A stretch of 34,468 bases of DNA from an uncultured Rhodoblastus sp. (lineage in GTDB: Bacteria > Pseudomonadota > Alphaproteobacteria > Rhizobiales > Beijerinckiaceae), in contig NZ_CAIUXT010000212.1 of NCBI RefSeq assembly GCF_903903185.1, forward strand, positions 1-34,468, in the 5' to 3' direction. The notes below the pieces were generated by a model, which did not search any database, had not been told where the DNA came from, and saw only the letters and a list, made by a program, of their open reading frames with translations. Made by a program: the position numbers and the translations under genes. This document shows positions 15,483 to 24,159 of the stretch, piece by piece. Positions within the stretch are counted from its first letter, which is position 1. Each line of letters opens with the position of its first letter.

Positions 15483-18400
15483 TCACGCGCTCTTCTTCTC
15501 CGCAATCCCCACCAGTTCGCGCAGAATCGCCCTTGCGCCGCTCAAACGGTCCTTGGCGCGCGCATAATCGCCGATGAAGACGATCTTCATGTCGGGGCGC
15601 ACCTTGGCTTCCGAACCCTGCCGCGAGACAAAGCGCACCAGTCCCGCCGGATTGGCGAAACTATTGTTGCGAAAGCCGATGATGATGCCTTTCGGCCCCG
15701 CCTCCAGCTTTTCGACATGGGCGCGGCGGCACAGCAGCTTGACCCCGACCAGCACCATCAATTGCTTGACCTCGTCCGGCATCGGGCCGAACCGGTCGAT
15801 CATTTCGGCGGCGAAACTCTCGACATCGGCTTCTTCATCCAGCGTCGCCAGCCGGCGATAAAGTTGCAGCCGCAGGTCGAGATCCTCGACATAGGATTCG
15901 GGGATGGTGACCGGCGTGCCCAGGGTGATCAGCGGCGACCAGGTCTCTTCCGCCGCCGCGCCGCCGCCCGCCTTGAGCGCCGCAATGGTCTCGTTGAGCA
16001 TCTGCTGGTAAAGCTCGTAGCCGACTTCCCGGATATGGCCGGATTGTTCGTCGCCCAAAAGATTGCCGGCGCCGCGCATGTCGAGATCGTGGCTGGCGAG
16101 CTGGAAGCCGGCGCCGAGCGTATCGAGCGATTGCAGCACTTCGAGCCGCTTTTGCGCCTGCGGCGTGATCGTGCGATTGATCGGCGTGGTGAACAGCGCA
16201 TAGGCGCGGGTTTTCGAGCGCCCGACGCGGCCGCGCAACTGATAGAGCTGCGCCAGCCCGAACATGTCCGAGCGATAGACGATCAAGGTGTTGGCGGTGG
16301 GAATGTCGAGGCCGGATTCGACAATATTGGTCGAGACCAGAATGTCATATTTGCCGTCGTAAAAGGCGCCGATGCGCTCTTCCAGTTCGGTCGCCGCCAT
16401 TTGTCCATGGGCGACGGTGAATTTCGCTTCCGGCACATTCTGCCGCAGCCAGGAAGTCGCGTCGTCGAGGTCTTCGAGACGCGGACAGACGAAGAAACTT
16501 TGCCCGCCACGAAAGCGCTCGCGCAACAGGGCCTCGCGCAAGATCAGATCGTCGAACGGCGTCACGAAGGTGCGCACCGCGAGGCGGTCGACCGGCGGCG
16601 TGGCGATGATCGACAATTCGCGCACGCCGGTCAGCGCCAGTTGCAGGGTGCGCGGAATCGGCGTCGCCGAAAGCGTCAGCACGTGGACCGCGGCGCGCAA
16701 TTCCTTGAGCTTTTCCTTGTGGGCGACGCCGAAATGCTGCTCCTCGTCGATGATGACGAGGCCGAGATTGTTGAACGAGACACTTTTGCCGAGCACCGCA
16801 TGGGTGCCGATCAATATGTCGATCGTCCCGTCCGCCGCGCCGGCTTTCGCCTCGCGCATGCCGCCCGTTGAGACCATGCGCGACATTTGCGCGAGGCGGA
16901 TCGGCAGTCCGGCGAAACGGGCCGAAAAATTCTTGAAATGCTGGCGCGCGAGCAAGGTCGTCGGCACGACGAGCGCGACCTGCGCGCCATTGATCGCCGC
17001 CGCGAAAGCCGCGCGCAACGCGACCTCGGTCTTGCCGAAACCGACGTCGCCGCAGATCAGCCGGTCCATCGGCCGGCCCGAGGCCATGTCGGCCAATGTG
17101 GCTTCGATGGCGGAAAGCTGGTCGTCGGTTTCGTCATAGGGGAACCGCGCGCAAAATTCGGCGTAAAGCCCCTCGGGGGACACGAATTTCGGCGCCTCAT
17201 GCAGCGCGCGCGCGGCGGCGATCTTGATCAGTCCCTGCGCCATCTGGCGGATGCGCAGTTTCAGCCGCGCTTTCCGCTCGCGCCAGGCGCCATGGCCAAG
17301 CCGGTCGAGCGGCGTCTCCGACTCTTCCGAACCGTAGCGCGTCAGCAGCTCGATATTTTCCACCGGCACGAACAGCTTGTCGCCGCTCGCATAATGCAGT
17401 TCGAGGCAATCGTGCGGCGCGCCCGCCGCCTCGATATGTTTCAAGCCGATGAAGCGTCCGATGCCGTGATCGACATGGACGACGAGATCGCCCGCCGACA
17501 AGGCCGCGACTTCGGAGAGAAAATTCGCCGCGCGTTTCTTGCGCCGGCGCTGCGGCGCGAGACGGTCGCCCAAAATATCCTGTTCGCCGATCACCGCCAG
17601 ATCGCCGGCGACAAAGCCCGATTCGAGGCCGATCACCGCCAGCGCCACGCGCCCGTCGCGCAAACCCAGCGCCTGCGACAGAGAGGAGACCGGCTCCTGT
17701 TTCTTCAAGCCATGTTCGGCGAGAACCGACCCCAGCCTGTCGCGCGAGCCGTCGCTCCAGCCCGCGACGATGACTTTCTTGCCCTCGCCTTGCAGGGCGC
17801 GGATTTGCGCCACGGCGGCCTCGAACACATTGGCGTTTTCGTCGGCGCGTTCGGGCGAAAAATTGCGGCCCGGCGCGCCGCCGCAATCGACGACGAGGTC
17901 CTTGCCCCCATCCGGCGCGGCAAAGGGCGTGAACCGCGCCACAGCCGCCCTGGCGAGTTGCGCGGAAAATTGTTCGGGGGTGAAATAAAGCTGTTCGGGC
18001 GGCAGCGGCTTGTAATTGCACTGGGCCGGATCGCGGGCATAGACCGCGCGGCGCGCGTCGTAATAATCCTGGATCTGATTGAACCGCTCGGCGGCGACGG
18101 CCTCCGCCTGGGCGTCGAGCAGCAGCGGCGCCTCGCCGATATAATCGAACAGGCTGTCCATGCCGTCATGCAGCAGCGGCAGCCAATGTTCGAGACCGGC
18201 AGGGCGGCGGCCTTCGGACACCGCCTCGTAAAGCGCGTCGCCGCGCGTCTGCGCGCCGAACAGCGCGATATATTTCTGGCGGAAGCGTTTGATCGTCTGC
18301 GTCGTGATCGTCGCCTCGTTGACCGGCACGAGATCGAGCGCGCGCATTTGTCCGGTGGTGCGCTGGCTTTCGGGATCGAAGGCGCGGATCGACTCTAAAA

Positions 18401-19001
18401 TGTCGCCGAAGAAATCGAGCCGCACCGGCGCGGCAAGGCTCGGCGGATAGAGATCGACAATGCCGCCGCGCATCGCATATTCGCCGCTCTCGCGCACCGT
18501 CGAGGCGCGCAAAAATCCGTTGGCTTCGAGCCATTGCGCGAGGGCCTGGAGATCGACGGCGGCGCCCGGCGCGGCGGAAAAGCTCCGCGCCGCCATTTCG
18601 CGCAAGGGCGGGACGCGCTGGGTCAAAGCGTCGATGGTGGTCAGCAGCAGGCGCGGCTTTTCGAGCGAGGAGCGGGTGCGCGCGAGCCGCGCCAGCGCCG
18701 TCATGCGCTGCGCGGCAATGGCGGCGTTGGGCGAGACGCGGTCGTAGGGCTGGCAGTCCCAGCCGGGAAATTCGAGGATTTCCGCTTCCGGCGCGGCGAA
18801 AGCGAAGGCCTCGCGAAACGAGCGCAGGCGCTGGCCGTCGCGCGCGACATGGACGAGCGCGCATGGAAGCCTCTCGCCGGCGCGCGCCAGAACACGCAGC
18901 AGGTCGGCGCCGATGAGCGCGTCGAAACCGTCCGGCGCGCACGAAAAGATCAGCGAGCGGCCCTTGTCGAGTTCGGCCGAAGCGCGTTGCAGTTGTTTCA
19001 T
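15483..19001 (-). CDS. mfd: Transcription-repair coupling factor Mfd
   Basis: A 1172-residue ATP-dependent translocase that removes RNA polymerase stalled at DNA lesions and recruits UvrA. Domains in order: the UvrB-like N-terminal module with FPGWDCQPYDRVSPNAAI (about residues 80-97), the RNA-polymerase-interacting domain DLVVHVDHGIGRFIGL (about 505-520), the helicase motor with Walker A CGDVGFGKTEVA (about 650) and the DEEQ box IIDEEQHFG (about 750), SATPIPRTL, the second RecA-like lobe with VSTNIVESGLDIP and LRGRVGRSKTRAYA, and the C-terminal TRCF domain. Length is normal. The ATG at 19001 is preferred over the TTG just before it. It follows sdhE by 72 bp on the same strand, a common arrangement in alphaproteobacteria, and is probably cotranscribed. 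Confidence 0.97.
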   Translation of the reverse strand: MKQLQRASAELDKGRSLIFSCAPDGFDALIGADLLRVLARAGERLPCALVHVARDGQRLRSFREAFAFAAPEAEILEFPGWDCQPYDRVSPNAAIAAQRMTALARLARTRSSLEKPRLLLTTIDALTQRVPPLREMAARSFSAAPGAAVDLQALAQWLEANGFLRASTVRESGEYAMRGGIVDLYPPSLAAPVRLDFFGDILESIRAFDPESQRTTGQMRALDLVPVNEATITTQTIKRFRQKYIALFGAQTRGDALYEAVSEGRRPAGLEHWLPLLHDGMDSLFDYIGEAPLLLDAQAEAVAAERFNQIQDYYDARRAVYARDPAQCNYKPLPPEQLYFTPEQFSAQLARAAVARFTPFAAPDGGKDLVVDCGGAPGRNFSPERADENANVFEAAVAQIRALQGEGKKVIVAGWSDGSRDRLGSVLAEHGLKKQEPVSSLSQALGLRDGRVALAVIGLESGFVAGDLAVIGEQDILGDRLAPQRRRKKRAANFLSEVAALSAGDLVVHVDHGIGRFIGLKHIEAAGAPHDCLELHYASGDKLFVPVENIELLTRYGSEESETPLDRLGHGAWRERKARLKLRIRQMAQGLIKIAAARALHEAPKFVSPEGLYAEFCARFPYDETDDQLSAIEATLADMASGRPMDRLICGDVGFGKTEVALRAAFAAAINGAQVALVVPTTLLARQHFKNFSARFAGLPIRLAQMSRMVSTGGMREAKAGAADGTIDILIGTHAVLGKSVSFNNLGLVIIDEEQHFGVAHKEKLKELRAAVHVLTLSATPIPRTLQLALTGVRELSIIATPPVDRLAVRTFVTPFDDLILREALLRERFRGGQSFFVCPRLEDLDDATSWLRQNVPEAKFTVAHGQMAATELEERIGAFYDGKYDILVSTNIVESGLDIPTANTLIVYRSDMFGLAQLYQLRGRVGRSKTRAYALFTTPINRTITPQAQKRLEVLQSLDTLGAGFQLASHDLDMRGAGNLLGDEQSGHIREVGYELYQQMLNETIAALKAGGGAAAEETWSPLITLGTPVTIPESYVEDLDLRLQLYRRLATLDEEADVESFAAEMIDRFGPMPDEVKQLMVLVGVKLLCRRAHVEKLEAGPKGIIIGFRNNSFANPAGLVRFVSRQGSEAKVRPDMKIVFIGDYARAKDRLSGARAILRELVGIAEKKSA

Positions 19002-19076
19002 CAAAGTCGATTCAGTTCCTGTTGCAATCGACGCCGCAAGACCGGGGGCGACCGCGTCATGCGCGAACCGCAGCCT

Positions 19077-19373
19077 TCACAGATGCACCGGCGAATGATG
19101 GGTGTGAAACGCCTTGATCGTCTGGAAGATCGGCGCGTCATAGACCGGATCGACCGGCTTCGACCCGGCGAACCATGAGAAAATATCGCCGTCCTGCGCC
19201 TCGATGAATTTTTCGAGCTGGTCGAGTTCTTCCTCGCTCAGACTGTCGATGCGGGCGTCGGCGAACTGGCCGAGCAGCAGATCGACCTCCCTCATGCCGC
19301 GATGCCAGCAGCGAAACAGAATTCTGCGGCGGCGCGGGTCCAACCCTTCGCTCGATCTCTGCGTCCCGGACAT
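19077..19373 (-). CDS. sdhE: Succinate dehydrogenase assembly factor SdhE (DUF339/YgfY family)
   Basis: A 98-residue protein that promotes covalent FAD attachment to the flavoprotein subunit SdhA. The conserved core is RRRRILFRCWHRGMREVDLLL (first helices, with the RG motif RGMREVD that contacts SdhA) and the ELDQLEKFIEAQDGDIFSWF segment (about residues 46-66). The ATG at 19373 has GGAGG about 7 bases upstream; the frame is open upstream for 25 more codons without family similarity. The hairpin TACGCCCG/CGGGCGTA (19392-19418) lies directly ahead of the ribosome binding site. The gene leads into mfd, so the two probably share a transcript. Confidence 0.9.
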   Translation of the reverse strand: MSGTQRSSEGLDPRRRRILFRCWHRGMREVDLLLGQFADARIDSLSEEELDQLEKFIEAQDGDIFSWFAGSKPVDPVYDAPIFQTIKAFHTHHSPVHL

Positions 19374-19493
19374 GAGGCCTCCAAAGCCAAATACGCCCGC
19401 GCCCCTTTTTCGGGCGTAAGCGGATTTTGGACTTATAGGGTTCTGCAACGGAACTGTCAGCGACTAAGTTTGGCCGGAAGCGCAGCGAAAACC

Positions 19494-20852
19494 TTACCGC
19501 CGCGCCACCACCACCAGACGGCGCACCTCGCCGTTCATATAGGCCTGCAGGAAGGCGCGGTAATTGCGAAACGACACGCAGCCGTTGGAATCGCCGCGCG
19601 CGCCCAGCATGAACGTGTGGGCGAGCAGGCCATTGCGGCCATGGGTGGTTCCGCTGACCGGGTTCAGACGCAAGGCCTGGACGCCATGGAACAGGCTTTC
19701 GCGCAATTTCAGCTCATAGACCGCCGGCGGCGTCGCGCCGCGCATGCGCAGATGGACATGGTCGGGATCGTCGAAATAGGGACCGAGCCCGGAATGAGCC
19801 TCAAGCCGCTCGCCGCTCGGCAGATAGACCGTATGCGCGGCGATGTCGTAGACGGCGGTGCCGCCCGAGGTCGTGACCGGCGAGGGGCTGGACGTCGCGC
19901 CGCTCGACAGCCGCAAGGCCGCGCCTTCCTGCGCGGCATAGGCCAGTTGCTGGCCCGTCGCCTGCAGGCCGCCAAAGATTTTCTCAAAGACATTGCCCTG
20001 TTCGCCTTGCGCCAGAGTCGGAGCGCCGCCACGGGCCGAGGCGCGGGAAGCGGCGCGGCGCGGCGTGGCGTTTTCGGGAACGCGCGGCAAAGCTGTCTGG
20101 ACCTCGCGGGGCGCGGACGGTTCGACCGCGCGGGGCGCGACCGTTTCGACCGCGCGCGGCTGCGTGCTCAATTCGGACGGACGGGCGGGAGGAACCGGGG
20201 CGTCGGCGACTTCAAGCTCCGCGAGCTGTTGCGGCGGCTTCGCCTCCAGATCGGGCCTTGGCGGCGGCAGCACCAACGGCGTGGACGGCGGCGTGGATTG
20301 CAGCGCGATTTGCCGCGTGTTTTGCGGCGCGGCTTGCGCCTCTTGCCGCTCGGCGGGCGGCGCGGTTTCGGCTTCCGCGACCTGTTCGCCGGGCTCCACC
20401 GGATCGGCGAGCACGAACAATGGCTGGCTTTGCAGCGGTGAGAAAGCCGGGCCGATCGGCGCGTTTTCGGCCATCAGCGCGGGAACGCCGACGAGCGATC
20501 CTTCCGGGTCGAACAAGGCGCCATAGGGATTTCTGGTTTGCGCCGACGCCGCCTGCCTCATCGAGGTTTTCGGCGCGGCGCGGGCTTCGATCTGGGCAGG
20601 AGCGGGAAGCGGCTGGGCCGCTTCCGCATCCGCAACCTGCCGGCGCAATTCCGGCAGCGGCAATGGCGCCGCCATCTGGCCGGGGGCCGCATTGATCGCC
20701 TGTTCGGCAAGGCCGCCGGCCAGGCGCAGCGCCACCAGGGCGCTGAAAGTAAAGGCGGCGACGACGGGCGCGGTGCGGACGAAAATCTTGCGGGGCAAGC
20801 TCGAACGCGTGACCATCTCGGGGTCGTAGGGCTGGAAACTCCACTCGCTCAT
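19494..20852 (-). CDS. Membrane-anchored DUF2778 (Tlde1-like, L,D-transpeptidase-type) protein
   Basis: A 452-residue protein. An N-terminal cytosolic stub of about 28 residues is followed by one membrane segment (APVVAAFTFSALVALRLAG, about residues 28-46). A long Pro/Ala/Glu-rich, low-complexity periplasmic region comes next (about 50-300, with repeated RAVE-x-x-APR units). The C-terminal domain, about residues 325-450, holds AVYDIAAHTVYLPSGERLEAHSG, DDPDHVHLRMRGATPP, then LAHTFMLG and SNGCVSF. The His and the Cys in the last two motifs match the catalytic His-x(n)-S-x-G-C pattern of L,D-transpeptidase-like enzymes; DUF2778 includes the Tlde1 toxins of Salmonella. With a membrane anchor and no adjacent immunity gene, a housekeeping envelope role is more likely than a toxin. 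The start ATG at 20852 has only a weak ribosome binding site. Confidence 0.8.
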   Translation of the reverse strand: MSEWSFQPYDPEMVTRSSLPRKIFVRTAPVVAAFTFSALVALRLAGGLAEQAINAAPGQMAAPLPLPELRRQVADAEAAQPLPAPAQIEARAAPKTSMRQAASAQTRNPYGALFDPEGSLVGVPALMAENAPIGPAFSPLQSQPLFVLADPVEPGEQVAEAETAPPAERQEAQAAPQNTRQIALQSTPPSTPLVLPPPRPDLEAKPPQQLAELEVADAPVPPARPSELSTQPRAVETVAPRAVEPSAPREVQTALPRVPENATPRRAASRASARGGAPTLAQGEQGNVFEKIFGGLQATGQQLAYAAQEGAALRLSSGATSSPSPVTTSGGTAVYDIAAHTVYLPSGERLEAHSGLGPYFDDPDHVHLRMRGATPPAVYELKLRESLFHGVQALRLNPVSGTTHGRNGLLAHTFMLGARGDSNGCVSFRNYRAFLQAYMNGEVRRLVVVARR

Positions 20853-21478
20853 GCGCCGGCTCTCACAAACATTCCGCCAAATGCGCCCATACGGCGCCCT
20901 TCGGGTTCGCCCTGCGCGGCGCCGTGAGGCGCCGGGAAGCGAACCGGCGAGGCCGGGGCGCCGCCGCCGTTCGAAATGTCTGTCCGGACGGGAAGCGTCC
21001 TTGCAGTCAACCGAAATATACCTAAATTTGAATTAACGGCGGTTGGGGAGGTTTGTGGAGAAATCTGCATGGATCCTGCTCATTCTCGCCCGAAAAGAGG
21101 CGCCGCGCTCATTGGCGACGCCCACGGGTAGCGGCGTCGCGCGGCCAAAACATATTCTTCCCGGTCAAGACTTAAGCCTTCGAAGACAAGACTCCGCCTT
21201 CGGAAAAGCGGGGCTTTTCCGTGAAGAACATGCATTAGAACAAACAATTGACGCGTCGGCGCGACCTTCAGGCCCGCCGGCCCCGCCTCTGCGCCCCGCC
21301 TGCCGAAATCCATCCGACCGGGAGCGCCGCAGTGTTGAGCGAGGTTGAAGAGAGGCGATAAAAAAGGCGAAAATGTGGATCACAATAATTTTATTTGACA
21401 GTGTTATATAGAACACGGGAAAAACGGGTGCGCCAATTTGACGCGCTCCGACGCTGAAATCCCTGAAAAAAGCCGCTT
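20853..21478. other. 626-bp gene-free stretch between the DUF2778 gene and the ABC operon
   Basis: I see no supported gene. Both flanking genes are on the minus strand, so this contains the promoter of the DUF2778 gene and the end of the ABC operon transcript. Hairpins are visible at 21115-21140 (GCGACGCC/GGCGTCGC) and 21201-21221 (CGGAAAAGC/GCTTTTCCG). Positions 21370-21416 are AT-rich, with TTGACA at 21395-21400 and GTGTT-ATATAG-AACAC at 21401-21416, but no gene follows on the plus strand. No tRNA or riboswitch pattern was found. Confidence 0.5.
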
Positions 21479-22252
21479 TCAGTTGCTCAGCTTGTCGTCG
21501 CGCCACCGCCGCAACAAAATCCGGTCGAGACCCGCCAGCGCGCCGTAAAGCGCCATGCCGCTCAGGCACAGCAAGGTCACGGCGGCGAACATCAACGGAA
21601 TTTTGAGTCGATAGCCCGCCTCGACAATGCGAAAAGCCAGGCCTTCGCCGCGCCCGGCCGCGCCCGCCGCCAGTTCGGCCGCGACCGCGCCGATCAGGGC
21701 GAGGCCGCCGCCGATTCGCAGGCCGGTGAAAATCTGAGGCAGGGCGGAAGGCAGGCGCAGCAACAGCAGGATTTTTTCGCGCGAGGCGCCTTTGAGCAGG
21801 AAAAGCTCGATCAGCCCGCGATCGGTCGCCTTGAGCCCGGCCGAGGCATTGGACAGAATCGGGAAAAAGGCGACGAGAAAGGCGCAGGCGAGCACGGCCC
21901 GGTCCGGTTCGAGATAGATCAGCAGCAGCGGCGCGATGGCGATCAGCGGCGTCACCTGCATGGCGATGGCCATCGGCAGAAACGTCCGCTCCAGCCAGGG
22001 CGACCAGACGAACAGCAGCGCCAGGGCGACGCCTCCAACGGCGGCGAGCGCCAGCGCCTGCAAGGCTTCGGACAGCGTCGTCAAGGTCGCGGAAAACAAC
22101 AGCGGCGCATTGGCGGTCAGGCTGGCGAAAATCGCCGAGGGCGCCGGCAATTGCGCGGCGGGAATGGCGTAAAACCGCGTCGCCGCCTCCCAGAGCGCGA
22201 GCAGGGCGGCGAGCGCCAGCAACGGAGCCAGACGACTGAAAAAGCCGCTCAT
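21479..22252 (-). CDS. ABC transporter permease (SsuC/TauC-like, NMT1-type importer)
   Basis: A 257-residue inner-membrane permease of the binding-protein-dependent family (BPD_transp_1) with about six hydrophobic segments. The EAA loop that contacts the ATPase is visible as LFLLKGASREKILLLLRLPSALPQIFTGLRIG (about residues 150-180), with the conserved Gly-Ala-Ser. The N-terminus (LLALAALLALWEAATRF) and the LPAPSAIFASL motif are typical of nitrate/sulfonate/pyrimidine-type importers. The ATG at 22252 overlaps the stop of the ATPase gene (ATGA), indicating translational coupling. It is the last gene of a three-gene operon. Confidence 0.88.
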   Translation of the reverse strand: MSGFFSRLAPLLALAALLALWEAATRFYAIPAAQLPAPSAIFASLTANAPLLFSATLTTLSEALQALALAAVGGVALALLFVWSPWLERTFLPMAIAMQVTPLIAIAPLLLIYLEPDRAVLACAFLVAFFPILSNASAGLKATDRGLIELFLLKGASREKILLLLRLPSALPQIFTGLRIGGGLALIGAVAAELAAGAAGRGEGLAFRIVEAGYRLKIPLMFAAVTLLCLSGMALYGALAGLDRILLRRWRDDKLSN

Positions 22253-23010
22253 GGTCCGGATTTCCGCATCGCCTGCTCCAGGGCGTCGGCTATGGCGCCG
22301 CAATTTTCCGCAAATGCCACGCCGCGCCGGTCTTGCGGCCCCGGCGCGGCGGAACGCGGAAAAGCCAGCAGCGCGTCGATTTGGCCGGGCCGCGCCCGCA
22401 TCACCGCCACCCGATCGGCCAGATAGGCGCTTTCATAAACCGAATGGGTGACGAAGACGATGGTCGCCGCGCTCTCGCGGCGCAGGTCGTGCAAGACGTC
22501 GTTGAGCTGCCAGCGGGTGATTTCGTCGAGCGCCGCGAAAGGTTCGTCGAGCAGCAGGAGCGATGGGCGATCGACCAGGGCGCGGGCGACGGAAACCCGC
22601 ATCTTCATGCCGCCGGAAAGCTCGCGCGGCAGGCTTTTCGCCGCCTCAAGCAGGCCGACGCGGGCGAGCGCATCGCGCACCAATGGATCGGCGGCGCGGC
22701 GGCTGACGCCGGCGAGCCGCAAGGGCAGATAGACATTGGCCCAGATATCCGCCCAGGGCATCAGATTGGGCTCCTGAAAAACGAAGCCGATCTTTTTGCG
22801 CGCCGCGTCGTCCGACCAGACGAGGTCGCCCGCATCCGGTTGCTCCAGCCCGGCGATCACCCGCAACAAGGTCGATTTTCCGCAGCCCGAAGGGCCGAGC
22901 AGGCACAAGGTCTCGCCGCCGAGGACATCGAGATCGAGCCCGTCCAGCACCGGCGCGCCGGCGCGGAACGACAGCCGCAGGTCGCGCAGGGCGACCAGCG
23001 CCGAAGTCAA
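22249..23010 (-). CDS. ABC transporter ATPase (SsuB/TauB-like)
   Basis: A 253-residue nucleotide-binding subunit with a full motif set: Walker A GPSGCGKST (about residues 40-48), Q-loop VFQEPNLMPW, signature LSGGM, Walker B LLLLDEPFAALDE and H-loop VTHSVYESAYLADRV. The Q-loop and D-loop wording match the nitrate/sulfonate/taurine class. The frame starts at a TTG (23010) that overlaps the stop of the binding-protein gene (TTGA); no ATG or GTG lies in a suitable place, so translation is probably coupled. The last 40 residues are longer than in short family members and of unknown role. Confidence 0.88.
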   Translation of the reverse strand: MTSALVALRDLRLSFRAGAPVLDGLDLDVLGGETLCLLGPSGCGKSTLLRVIAGLEQPDAGDLVWSDDAARKKIGFVFQEPNLMPWADIWANVYLPLRLAGVSRRAADPLVRDALARVGLLEAAKSLPRELSGGMKMRVSVARALVDRPSLLLLDEPFAALDEITRWQLNDVLHDLRRESAATIVFVTHSVYESAYLADRVAVMRARPGQIDALLAFPRSAAPGPQDRRGVAFAENCGAIADALEQAMRKSGP

Positions 23011-24026
23011 TTCCGCAGTTTCGGAACGACGCCGAACCCCTTGTTTACAAAGTGATAATCAAATCCCCGCGAAATATCGAGGTCGGCTGGAACGACGCCC
23101 GAAGCCGCCATCGTCCCGTAAAAGCGATCGATGCGGCGCCGGTTCATCGCGCCGATTCCGAGTTTCAGCGCGTCGCCGGAATTGACAATGCCGTAAACGC
23201 GCATCTGTTCGACGGAAAAGGCCAGCTGCTCGTCGTCGATATCGGGATTTTGCGCCTTGATCAGGGCATTGGCGGCTTTGTTGTCGCCGTAAAGATAATT
23301 GCTCCAGCCGAGGATGGAGGCGTTGACGAACCGCTGCACCAGTCCGGAATTCCGGTCGATCAGGTCGCGGCGGGTTTCAATCGTCGTCGCATAGGACTCA
23401 TAGCCCTTATCGGCGAGCAGGAAGACATTGGGCTTGAATCCGCCCTGTCGCTCGATGGCGAAGGGTTCGGAAGTGACGTAGCCCTGCTGGATGGAGTTTT
23501 TGTCGGCGAGGAAGGGCGCGGCGTTGAAATTATAGGAGGCGGCTTTGTCGCGGGAAAAGCCGAAGTTTTTTTCGAGCCAGGGCCAGACCGTGGTCAGGGT
23601 GGCGAGACCGACGAAAGCCTTGGCCTTGGCCAGATCGTCGAAACGATCGAGTCCGACGCCGGGATGCGACATCAGGACCAGAGGGTCCCTCTGCATCATC
23701 GCGGCGACGGTGACGATGGGGATATTTTCGCTGACCGCCGAAAACTGGCCGATCAGATTGTCGCCCATGTAGAATTCGACTTTGCCGGCGGCGAGCAGCA
23801 GGCGGTTGTTCTTCTGCGGACCGCCGGGCAGGATGGTCACGTCGAGCCCGAACCTCTCGTAGGTTCCGTCGGCCACCGCCTGATAAAACCCGCCCTGCTC
23901 CGCCTCGGCCAGCCAACTCGCGGCGATGGTCACCTTGTCGAGCCCCTTGTCGGACGCCTTGTCGAGCGCCTGGGCCGGCAGGGCAAAAGCGAAAACAGCC
24001 AGCAGCATCGTCGTCAAACGAATCAA
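23007..24026 (-). CDS. ABC substrate-binding protein, NMT1/THI5-like
   Basis: A 339-residue periplasmic binding protein of the NMT1 fold (class of HMP-pyrimidine, riboflavin, nitrate, sulfonate and taurine binders). A short signal peptide (residues 1-20, MLLAVFAFALPAQA) precedes the mature start KVTIAASWLAEAEQGGFYQA, in which W and GGFYQA form the ligand-entry strand. The LDVTILPGGPQKNNRLLLAAGKVEFYMGD stretch is typical of the family. The substrate cannot be read from these motifs, and no thiamine riboswitch is visible upstream. The TTG at 24026 is chosen because GAGGAGA lies about 6 bases before it; an in-frame ATG at 24008 has no comparable site. It heads the operon and is divergent from recG across 133 bp. 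Confidence 0.87.
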   Translation of the reverse strand: MIRLTTMLLAVFAFALPAQALDKASDKGLDKVTIAASWLAEAEQGGFYQAVADGTYERFGLDVTILPGGPQKNNRLLLAAGKVEFYMGDNLIGQFSAVSENIPIVTVAAMMQRDPLVLMSHPGVGLDRFDDLAKAKAFVGLATLTTVWPWLEKNFGFSRDKAASYNFNAAPFLADKNSIQQGYVTSEPFAIERQGGFKPNVFLLADKGYESYATTIETRRDLIDRNSGLVQRFVNASILGWSNYLYGDNKAANALIKAQNPDIDDEQLAFSVEQMRVYGIVNSGDALKLGIGAMNRRRIDRFYGTMAASGVVPADLDISRGFDYHFVNKGFGVVPKLRN

Positions 24027-24159
24027 TGATCTTCTCCTCGCGGCCGAAATCCTTCGCGATATTTGCCGCGCCGCGTCGCGAGCGCAAGGAATTTCCCGAA
24101 ATCGTTCTGGCGAGACCGGGGCGCTTGTCGGAAAGCGCCGCGAAAGCTAAACACAACCG

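Noticed and set aside
15390..18398. Two long plus-strand frames (493 and 503 codons) antisense to mfd
   Set aside because: Mfd is unmistakable on the minus strand over the whole region; the plus frames are Arg/Gln/Asp-rich with no motif or ribosome binding site.
19494..20852. Type VI secretion effector with immunity gene
   Set aside because: The DUF2778 domain is tethered by an N-terminal membrane helix, and no immunity-type small protein or T6SS gene is adjacent.
24027..24159. Thiamine (TPP) riboswitch ahead of the NMT1-type operon
   Set aside because: The intergenic 133 bp lacks the conserved CUGAGA and ACCUGAUC-type elements on the minus strand.
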